64,000 nucleotides of DNA from Paenibacillus sp. H1-7 (lineage in GTDB: Bacteria > Bacillota > Bacilli > Paenibacillales > NBRC-103111), in assembly GCF_022354825.1 (NCBI RefSeq), contig NZ_CP031168.1:6945501-7009500 (forward strand), written 5' to 3'. The notes beneath the pieces are model-generated. The model searched no databases, was not told the DNA's origin, and saw only the letters and a list, made by a program, of their open reading frames with translations. The first letter of the stretch is position 1, and the number at the start of each line of letters is the position of its first letter. A program made the position numbers and the translations under genes. Below, piece by piece: positions 1 through 6,860 of this stretch.

Positions 1-186
1 TCCGAGGAGCACGGCATGATGCGCCTCGGCCCTGAAGCGCAAGCCGCCAATTTGAAGGTAGGCGACCGGCTTTATATTATTCCGAATCATATTTGCAGCA
101 CGATCAATCTGCATAATCAGGTGCTGTTCCTGCGGGGCGAAGCCTTCGAGCCCGTACCGGTTCTGGGCCGGGGCAAGCTGGAATAA
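1..186 (+). CDS. D-threonine aldolase / D-serine dehydratase-like protein, C-terminal end
   Basis: Only the last 61 codons are in the window; the 5' part lies upstream. The end carries a GDRLYIIPNHICSTINLH segment. In the DSD1/D-threonine aldolase family a His and a Cys in this position (PNHxCxTxNL) bind the zinc near the PLP site, and both are present. The family breaks down D-threonine, D-serine or 3-hydroxy-D-amino acids with PLP on an alanine-racemase-like barrel. The next gene downstream on the same strand is an N-acyl-D-amino-acid deacylase, which fits a D-amino-acid pathway. The exact substrate cannot be read from this fragment. Confidence 0.75.
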   Translation, partial: SEEHGMMRLGPEAQAANLKVGDRLYIIPNHICSTINLHNQVLFLRGEAFEPVPVLGRGKLE

Positions 187-241
187 GAGCGGGCCGGAAG
201 GCTGCGCCGTCAGCTTCGGCATCGGTACCGGTTTTGATCAC

Positions 242-336
242 GGTCTTGGCTCTGGCTCCGGCTTCGCCTTCCGTCCTGGTCCTGACTCTGACTCTGGCTT
301 CGATCCTGCTTCAGCTCCGACTCTGACTCTGGCCGT
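242..336. repeat. degenerate 6-bp simple repeat
   Basis: This stretch between two genes is made of imperfect hexamers of the type TCTGAC/TCTGGC/TTCGCC, giving an Arg-Ser-Gln-Asp-rich frame on the minus strand. It is flanked by an 8-bp inverted repeat, GATCACGG at 236-243 and CCGTGATC at 333-340. It separates the aldolase-like gene from the deacylase. No promoter is evident inside it. Confidence 0.55.
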
Positions 337-441
337 GATCTCATTCTCATTTTTTCATTCTCAGTCACCACTTCGGCATCTTTTTTAACCAAGCCTAATC
401 AACGTGCATTGATACTTAACCTCAAGGAGGGTTCCTACGTC

Positions 442-2049
442 ATGCTCGATCTGCTATTGAAAAACGGGCGCATCGTCGACGGTACCGGCAATCCGTGGTT
501 TATCGGCGATGTCGGCGTCAAGGACGGACACATTGCCGCCGTCGGCCAAATTCATCAGGAAGCCCGCGAAACGCTGGACGTCCATCATCAGGTCATTTCC
601 CCCGGCTTTATCGACGGTCATTGTCATTCCGATCTGATGATCTTCGACCATCCGCTGAGCGAGATTAAACTGCGCCAAGGGGTCACCACCGAGGTGGTCG
701 GCAACTGCGGCCTGGCTCCCGCGCCTTTTGTCAAAGAAAAAGCGGAGCTGCTGCAAAGCTACGTCCAGCCGGTGCTGGGCAAAACCTCGTGGGAATGGCC
801 GTGGGAGACGGTGGAGCAGTATATGGACTCGCTCGCCAGCTCCCGCCCTTCAGAGAACATCGCCACTTATGTGGCCCACGGCGCGCTGCGCATCGCGGTC
901 ATGGGCTTCGCCAACCGTCCTGCGACGTCTCAGGAGCTGATCCGGATGAAGCATTTGCTCGAGCAAGGGCTCAAAGCCGGAGCGATCGGCTTCTCCATCG
1001 GTCTGCTGTACGCTCCGGGGAGCTACACTTCCAAGGAAGAGATCGCCGAGCTGTGCTCCGTGCTGCCCAAGTACAACGGGCTGTTCTCCACCCATATTCG
1101 CGGCGAGGGCAACAACCTGATCCCTTCCGTGAAGGAAGTGATCTGGATCGCCGAGAAAGCCGGCGTCTCGCTGCACATCAGCCACTTGAAGGCGGCGGGC
1201 AAAATCAACTGGGGCAAAGTGCTCGAGGCGATGGAGCTCATCGAGGAAGCCCGTTCGCGCGGACTCGATGTGACGTGCGACGTCTACCCGTACAACGCCG
1301 GGTCGACGACGCTGACAACAGTGCTGCCGCCATGGGCGCTGGAAGGCGGCATCGAAGCCGTGCTGGAGCGGTTCCGGGATGCAGGCTTACGCAAACGGAT
1401 CCGCGAGGAGCTCGGGCAGGAGCAGAAGGATTGGGACAACCTCGTCTGCTCCACCGGCTGGCAGAGCGTCTACATTTCCGCCGTGCATAATGAAGCGAAC
1501 CGCCATTTGGAAGGCAAGCATCTCGCCGAGATCAGCGAGGAGCGCGGTCAGCATCCGGCGGACTGCATGATGGACCTGCTTCTGGAGGAGCTGGGACGCA
1601 TCTCCATCGTCTACTTCCATATGTCCGACGATGACGTGAAGCAGGTTGTCGGCTACGAGCGGTCGCTGATCGCATCCGACAGCCTGACGTGCGAAACCGG
1701 CAAGCCGCACCCGCGCTTGTACGGCACCTTCCCCCGCGTCTTCGCCAAATATGTGCGCGAAGACAAGGTGCTCACGCTGGAACAGGCCGTGCGCAAGCTG
1801 ACCTCGTTCCCCGTGCAGCGGTTCAAGCTCGGCAAGCGCGGCCTGCTTGTGCCGGGGTATGCCGCGGATATTGCCGTGTTCGATCCGGATACGATCCAGG
1901 ATCACGCCACCTTCGAGAACCCTCGGCAATATCCTTCCGGGATGCTGCATGTATGGGTCGGAGGCAAGTCGACCCTGGCCGGTGAACGCCATACGCAGGC
2001 GCGCGAAGGCAGCCTGATCCGCGCGCATCATTGCTGCAGCCACGGATAA
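442..2049 (+). CDS. N-acyl-D-amino-acid deacylase (D-aminoacylase family)
   Basis: A 535-residue amidohydrolase-fold enzyme that hydrolyses N-acyl-D-amino acids to the free D-amino acid and the acid. Visible metal-site motifs are GHCHSD (His60, His62), NCG (Cys89), STHIR (His218) and LHISHLK (His248). Their spacing closely follows the metal ligands known in Alcaligenes D-aminoacylase (two His near 67-69, Cys96, His220, His250). Start: ATG at 442 is preceded by AAGGAGG at 424-430; an in-frame ATG at 409 has no ribosome site. A D-threonine-aldolase-like gene lies upstream and a RidA gene downstream on the same strand, so it probably feeds D-amino acids into further breakdown. Acyl and side-chain preference is unknown. 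Confidence 0.9.
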   Translation: MLDLLLKNGRIVDGTGNPWFIGDVGVKDGHIAAVGQIHQEARETLDVHHQVISPGFIDGHCHSDLMIFDHPLSEIKLRQGVTTEVVGNCGLAPAPFVKEKAELLQSYVQPVLGKTSWEWPWETVEQYMDSLASSRPSENIATYVAHGALRIAVMGFANRPATSQELIRMKHLLEQGLKAGAIGFSIGLLYAPGSYTSKEEIAELCSVLPKYNGLFSTHIRGEGNNLIPSVKEVIWIAEKAGVSLHISHLKAAGKINWGKVLEAMELIEEARSRGLDVTCDVYPYNAGSTTLTTVLPPWALEGGIEAVLERFRDAGLRKRIREELGQEQKDWDNLVCSTGWQSVYISAVHNEANRHLEGKHLAEISEERGQHPADCMMDLLLEELGRISIVYFHMSDDDVKQVVGYERSLIASDSLTCETGKPHPRLYGTFPRVFAKYVREDKVLTLEQAVRKLTSFPVQRFKLGKRGLLVPGYAADIAVFDPDTIQDHATFENPRQYPSGMLHVWVGGKSTLAGERHTQAREGSLIRAHHCCSHG

Positions 2050-2374
2050 GGCGCCAGGCTGGCACCTTGCAATGGTTCCGATCCGGCGGGTTGCCGCCAG
2101 CCGGGAATTGATCGATCGCCACGCAGCGTTCGCTTGGGATTCGCTCGCGTAGACGTGTGTAGTCACATCATTCGATCTATGCCTGCCCCTGCCGATGTTA
2201 TCAAAATCAAGCATTGCCCTGCCATTGGAACGTCTTAACCGCCTGAACATTCGACCGTAAGCTTTTTTCGCAACATATACATTCACAAACCGCACGGCAG
2301 ATTCGATCCTAACCTTAACCATTACTATAACCTTATCCCTGCTTAATCCTATATGTATACGGAGGTAATAAACC
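2050..2374. other. 325-bp intergenic gap, no gene seen
   Basis: Spacer between the deacylase and the RidA gene. I see no convincing terminator hairpin and no clear sigma-A promoter. It ends in the ribosome site GGAGGT at 2361-2366 of the RidA gene. Whether the two genes are co-transcribed cannot be decided from the sequence alone. Confidence 0.5.
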
Positions 2375-2839
2375 ATGAGCAAAATCGAGCAAAGACTGCA
2401 GGAGCTGGGCATCGTCCTTCCCCCATCGCCGGAGCCGCGCTTCACTTATATTCCGTGCAACCGTACCGGCAATCTGATTTATTTGTCCGGCCAGGACTGC
2501 CGCATTAACGGAGAGCTTATGTACGAAGGCAAAGTAGGCAGCGACCTTACGATCGAGCAGGGACAAGAAGCCGCTCGGCAAGTCATTATTAACTGTCTGG
2601 CCGTCATGAAGGGATACTTGGGCGATCTGGACCGCGTGGTCAAAATCGTCAAGCTGCTCGGCTTCGTCAACAGCGCGCCGGGATTCGGCGACCAGCCTTA
2701 CGTGATGAACGGCGCCTCCGACCTGCTTGTGCAGGTATTCGGCGAGAACGGCAAGCATGCCCGATCCGCCATCGGAACAAGCGACCTGCCGTTCCACACG
2801 CCGGTGGAAATCGAAATTATCGCTGAAATCCGCGATTAA
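2375..2839 (+). CDS. RidA (YjgF/YER057c/UK114) family protein
   Basis: A 154-residue RidA-family protein, longer than the usual 120-130 because of an N-terminal extension typical of the subgroup that starts KIEQRLxELGI. RidA proteins hydrolyse reactive enamine/imine intermediates released by PLP enzymes acting on serine or threonine. The conserved arginine that binds the substrate carboxylate (Arg105 in E. coli RidA) corresponds to Arg130 in the HARSAIGTSDLP segment, so the active site looks intact. GGAGGT sits 8 bases before the ATG. A role beside D-serine/D-threonine-type PLP chemistry is coherent with the upstream aldolase-like gene. Confidence 0.9.
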   Translation: MSKIEQRLQELGIVLPPSPEPRFTYIPCNRTGNLIYLSGQDCRINGELMYEGKVGSDLTIEQGQEAARQVIINCLAVMKGYLGDLDRVVKIVKLLGFVNSAPGFGDQPYVMNGASDLLVQVFGENGKHARSAIGTSDLPFHTPVEIEIIAEIRD

Positions 2840-2956
2840 TCTATCCCCTGCGCCGCTGCATGCCTCAGCATGAGAACCGCCAAAAGGAATAGCTTCGATA
2901 CGCTTATCTTTTCACTTTACAGATACCGTGGTTTAACTTACCTAATTGGCAAAAAA

Positions 2957-3000
2957 GCCCGGCCAGCCGTCTATTTAACGGCTAGCCGGGCTCTTCTTTT
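2957..3000. terminator. bidirectional rho-independent terminator
   Basis: A 14-bp stem, GCCCGGCCAGCCGT at 2957-2970 pairing with 2978-2991 (one mismatch), has a 7-base loop. It is followed by T-rich TCTTCTTTT on the plus strand and preceded by six A on the other side. It lies between convergent genes ending at 2839 (+) and 2999 (-), and its right T-run overlaps the stop codon of the latter. Confidence 0.9.
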
Positions 3001-4324
3001 ACTGCCCTTTGCTTATCCAGAACGTAACGCGTGAGCCTCTCTCGGCCGTCGCATTCGGCTGAAGATCCTGCTTGAACACCTTGCCCTGCGCCATCTCGTT
3101 CGGCTCCAAAACAAAGCTGTAGCGCAGCCCTGCCGCCAGCGCCGCTTTTTCCGCCTCGGCCTGCGTCATACCGATCAGGTTCGGAACCTGAGTCGGCCCC
3201 TGATCGGTGGCCGCTCCGTTATCCGGCTTCGGCGTTTCCTTCGGCTTATCCGGCACAGGCGTAGCACTCGGTGTCGGCTTGGCATCGGCAACTGGCGGAC
3301 TGGTCTCCGTAGCCGGAGCGCTCGGAACATACCCTTTATCCGGCCTTAGCACCTCGAACAGCCCCATGAGAATGAGCACGGAGCATACCCCGATGACGAC
3401 GACGGCACCGCCGATCAGCAGCAGCCTTTTCATCATGCCCCCGACCGTAAACCGTCTCGGCTCGTCTTCTTCCTCCTCATCCTCCTCGTCCGGCTCTGGC
3501 GGAGGCGGAGGCGCCGCCTGCTTCCTCGGCTGCACCGGTTCCTCCGAAAAGGAAGGAGCGGATTTCGTCATAGCGGAGACAGGCCTTCTCACCGCTTCCG
3601 GCTCCTGTGCCCGTACAGGCTCCCTCGTGCCCCGTACGATCACAATGCGTGCGAGCTGTGCGATAAACAATTTGAGCGGCACATCTTCTGCCGCTACTTG
3701 ACGGATCAGGGAGACGAGCACATCTCTTTGCTCGCCTGGAATTTGCCGCAGCGCTTCCTGCGCGGCCGGATCGTCCATTGTTACTACCGGCCCCGTACTT
3801 TTACCGGCGATCAGCTGCAGCAGCAGGCCGACGAGCCCCTTTGTTCCGCGCTGCGCCGCTTGTCCTTGCTCCCAATAATTCATAATGACCGGATGCCCTT
3901 CCGGATCGATCCATATGTTGTCCGCGCTGATGGAGAATCCGACGATACCTTCCTCCAACGCCTTCTGCATCCCCAAAGCAAGCTTATAGACGATGGTCAG
4001 CTTCTCCTGGAAAGAGAGCATTCCGCCTGCTATGACCTCATATAACAGCGTGCCGTTGCACGGCTTCAACACAGCGACCAGCCGGTTCGACGAATGATTA
4101 AACCCCATGTCCAATATATGAATGAAGCTCCGGTCGGTGAACTGGGATGCCTCTCCCAGCATTTCCGTATACGCCTTAGTGAACGCGTCATCCTGGCTAT
4201 CCACGGCGTACAGAATCACTTTGCGATTCAGCGACAAATCCTTCCCCATATAAACCATTCCGCTTGCCAGCGGCAAAATCGGTTTCTCCGGCAAATATCT
4301 CTGCTCCATACGGTCTTCCATCAA
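2999..4324 (-). CDS. membrane-anchored pseudokinase with one PASTA domain
   Basis: A 441-residue protein with PrkC/Stk1-like layout. Residues 1-230 are a kinase-like domain, 231-295 a Pro/Glu-rich linker with an acidic run, about 301-325 a transmembrane helix, 326-375 a Pro/Thr-rich stalk and 378-441 one PASTA domain (VPNLIGMTQAEAEKAA). The catalytic landmarks of Ser/Thr kinases are gone. The HRD triad position reads GFS (129-131, in IVGFSISADNIWID), the DFG position reads MNY (148-150), and the glycine loop is degenerate; Lys35 and Asn136 may be remnants. It is therefore probably a non-catalytic sensor or scaffold. PASTA domains bind peptidoglycan fragments or lipid II, and active family members have several repeats rather than one. 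The ATG is preceded by AAGGGGG. It appears to be monocistronic. Confidence 0.82.
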   Translation of the reverse strand: MMEDRMEQRYLPEKPILPLASGMVYMGKDLSLNRKVILYAVDSQDDAFTKAYTEMLGEASQFTDRSFIHILDMGFNHSSNRLVAVLKPCNGTLLYEVIAGGMLSFQEKLTIVYKLALGMQKALEEGIVGFSISADNIWIDPEGHPVIMNYWEQGQAAQRGTKGLVGLLLQLIAGKSTGPVVTMDDPAAQEALRQIPGEQRDVLVSLIRQVAAEDVPLKLFIAQLARIVIVRGTREPVRAQEPEAVRRPVSAMTKSAPSFSEEPVQPRKQAAPPPPPEPDEEDEEEEDEPRRFTVGGMMKRLLLIGGAVVVIGVCSVLILMGLFEVLRPDKGYVPSAPATETSPPVADAKPTPSATPVPDKPKETPKPDNGAATDQGPTQVPNLIGMTQAEAEKAALAAGLRYSFVLEPNEMAQGKVFKQDLQPNATAERGSRVTFWISKGQ

Positions 4325-4736
4325 GCCTACCCCCTTGTATCTCTATCCCGAATGCTTTGCAATACCGGTCAAATCGAATCCATACCGATCGACACCGCGG
4401 CATTCAGGCCAACCCTAACCATTCTTACTCATATAGTTCGGACTTTAGTCCGGATTTTTGCTGATATAGGGTGAAATCATCCAAAAAATAATGCTCCGCC
4501 AGCCCGCTCTACCTGAATCACAACAAACCTTTCCAGCTTCGGATGCATCCCGTTAGGGGCTAGACTCAACAGTCGGCGGGGCTCCCGTTATCTCCTTTAT
4601 TCCCCATTCCCCCCCTTTCAACACGCCCTTGCAAAGAAGGTCATCTTAAATATTTACCCTTATCATTATAATACGAAACGGCAAAAAAGCCGATTTTCGC
4701 GAAAAGCGACCATCGGCTTGCACTATTGAACTAATT
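4325..4736. other. 412-bp intergenic region
   Basis: This lies upstream of the pseudokinase gene and downstream of the GH89 gene, both on the minus strand. It holds the GH89 terminator (listed separately) and a short 6+2+6 inverted repeat CGGACTTTAGTCCG at 4439-4452. No gene is seen and no strong promoter was identified for the pseudokinase, although one must lie here. Confidence 0.5.
4683..4718 (-). terminator. rho-independent terminator of the GH89 operon
   Basis: Read on the minus strand, AGCCGAT pairs with ATCGGCT around an inner TCGC/GCGA stem and is followed by six T (plus-strand A run 4683-4688). It begins 18 bases past the GH89 stop codon. Confidence 0.85.
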
Positions 4737-6860
4737 TTACAGGTTCCAGAAACGGTCAACCATAGGCGCGTATTTCTCATACATTTTGCGCGATACGGCT
4801 GCGGCATCCCCTGAAGGGTCCAGGGAGAAATCCTCCGTTCCTTTCATCCAGCTGAACTCCCATTTGCGGATATCGCTGTCAAAATCCTTTTGGCTGAACG
4901 TATCCGGATTATCGATAGCGGCCTCCAGCTTGGCGGCGAATTGTCTCCACCGTTCCAGATAGTAGCTGGTCATGATGCCGGACCACTGCTTGTGCGCGTA
5001 ATCGTCAAAAGTAACCTCCGGCCACCAGGTGGAGATGATCGTACGGGCGTTGAATTCATGCAGCGCCGTCTCCTCCTTATTGGTTCCCCACTTCTTCGCC
5101 CGGTTCACCCATGGCCCGGTAAGAAAATGAACGTTCGTCGCGAGCAGCTCCTCCATATCGATCATCAGCGCTTCGAATGCGCTCCAATACTCGTTGAACT
5201 GCTCGCGGTCGCCGGCGCGGAACGACTTGATCATGTTCAAGTGCAGCGGCCTCGAGATGTCGGACAGCACCTGACGGCCCACGTTTACCAGGTCGTACTG
5301 GTAATTTTTGGATTCTGCCAATTCATCTCCGCCTGCCAACAACCGCTCCCACGCACGAAGCAGCACCCGCACATCGTAAAAAGGGACTACCGTTCCGTTG
5401 CACGTCCGCCGGATTTCCAGCTTCGGTCTGGCGCACACAACGGTTTCATAGTTCGAATTTTTGGAGTAGACCGACCGCCGGAGCAGCTGCCACGCTTCCA
5501 CTGCCGATTCACTGCCGTTTCCATAACGGCGCTGCAAATAGTCCTCCACCCACTCCTCCATGTCAGGTGCTTCCGTCCGCCATACCATTTCGCTCAACAA
5601 ATCGTAAAATACCGGGTTTTCCTCGATCGCTTCGGGAGCAAATCCGATCCCTGCCATATCGCCCTTCCCCGGATCGTGAAGCGCCTGCGCCGGGCCTTGC
5701 GCCACCATCTCCAAATCGCCGAACATCCCGTTGCGGCCGCCGAAATTATGCAGCATGCACCATACCCACGGCTTGTCGTAGAAGGCATGGGTCTGCTTCC
5801 ACTTGGCGTTATTCTCAGCATATAAGTCCAGCATCAGGAGATGCTCCCTAGGGAGCGAGGTCACAATCGGCTCGGACATCGACCAGCTCTGCATAACCCA
5901 GACCCCGTCCGGATCGTGGTTCAGCATCGATTGGCAGACTGCCTTTGCAGACTCCGTCACATATTCCGTCGAAGAGTCGGGAGAGCTGCCCTCATGGAAC
6001 AGGTCCATCGCATATAAATGATCCGTGCCGTAGAGCTTTTCCTGCTCCTCGTAAAATATTGATGCAGCTTCGTCAAACAACGGATCGCGCGGATCGAGGA
6101 AATGGACGCCCCTCATGCCGAACCACGACTTCAGCTGCATAATGTTCGCTTCGGGACGCTTCTGCCGCAAGGCCGCCGGAACATGACCGTAGAACCCGGC
6201 GAGCACCGGCGTCATGCCGAATTCCCGCTCGCGTTCAAGAATCTGGAGCTGGAGCTCCTTCTGCCCGTCGATCCAGCTTTGCGGAAGCGGGCCTGCCATA
6301 CCGTCTACGTTCCCCATATAATGCCAGGCCAAATAAGCAGGTCCTGTCAAATGCTTGAGCATTTCCTCATCCGACAGCCCCAGTCTGTTCCCGGCCGCCA
6401 TCCAGACCGCTTCCTGTCCGGTTACGGCAAGAGGCATATTGATCCCGTGCAGAGCCAACCAGTCGATCTCGCGCTCCCACCGCTTCCAGTCCCACCAAGT
6501 CATCGAGTAATTAAATGTGCAAAAATTGTACATATAGCGGTGGCGGTAAGGCGTCGCTTTCCGAACCGCTTCCGCCTGCGGCAGCCGGTCAGGCAGCGAC
6601 AACTGATCGCCTGACCACGATATGTGCGCGTTGCAGCTGTATTTCAAATACCAGTGGAGCGCGGAGGCAAGGCTGATGCCGTTAGAACCTCTAAGAACAA
6701 TCCGCTTGCCCCTGTTCTCGATTTCAAACACATCGCGTCCTTGGTCCTGGCCGATCTCCTCCAAATCGAACTGCTCCCGGTACGCCGGCCCGAGCAGCCG
6801 GCTCACCAGTCCGCTTACAACCTCTTTATGGAAAGAATTCTTTGTTACAGCTTCCGTCAT
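4737..6860 (-). CDS. alpha-N-acetylglucosaminidase, GH89 family
   Basis: A 707-residue GH89 enzyme releasing terminal alpha-linked N-acetylglucosamine, as in heparan sulfate or GlcNAc-alpha-1,4-Gal mucin caps. The N-terminal domain ends near residue 100. The catalytic barrel begins with the family hallmark YNFCTFNYSMTWWDW (111-125) and MPLAVTGQEAVW. By family alignment Glu290 (DLFHEGS) is the probable acid/base and Glu410 (FAPEAIEEN) the nucleophile; both are present. No signal peptide is seen, so it is probably cytoplasmic and acts on imported oligosaccharides. The gene overlaps the upstream glycosidase-like gene by the 4 bases ATGA and has AGGAGGAG before its ATG, so the two are translationally coupled. 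Confidence 0.92.
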   Translation of the reverse strand: MTEAVTKNSFHKEVVSGLVSRLLGPAYREQFDLEEIGQDQGRDVFEIENRGKRIVLRGSNGISLASALHWYLKYSCNAHISWSGDQLSLPDRLPQAEAVRKATPYRHRYMYNFCTFNYSMTWWDWKRWEREIDWLALHGINMPLAVTGQEAVWMAAGNRLGLSDEEMLKHLTGPAYLAWHYMGNVDGMAGPLPQSWIDGQKELQLQILEREREFGMTPVLAGFYGHVPAALRQKRPEANIMQLKSWFGMRGVHFLDPRDPLFDEAASIFYEEQEKLYGTDHLYAMDLFHEGSSPDSSTEYVTESAKAVCQSMLNHDPDGVWVMQSWSMSEPIVTSLPREHLLMLDLYAENNAKWKQTHAFYDKPWVWCMLHNFGGRNGMFGDLEMVAQGPAQALHDPGKGDMAGIGFAPEAIEENPVFYDLLSEMVWRTEAPDMEEWVEDYLQRRYGNGSESAVEAWQLLRRSVYSKNSNYETVVCARPKLEIRRTCNGTVVPFYDVRVLLRAWERLLAGGDELAESKNYQYDLVNVGRQVLSDISRPLHLNMIKSFRAGDREQFNEYWSAFEALMIDMEELLATNVHFLTGPWVNRAKKWGTNKEETALHEFNARTIISTWWPEVTFDDYAHKQWSGIMTSYYLERWRQFAAKLEAAIDNPDTFSQKDFDSDIRKWEFSWMKGTEDFSLDPSGDAAAVSRKMYEKYAPMVDRFWNL

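Noticed and set aside
210..392. Minus-strand 60-codon ORF rich in Arg-Ser-Gln-Asp
   Set aside because: It is the translation of a simple DNA repeat, with no ribosome site or homology pattern.
1387..2445. 352-codon minus-strand ORF over the deacylase 3' part
   Set aside because: Antisense to a gene with a complete metal site; no domain signal.
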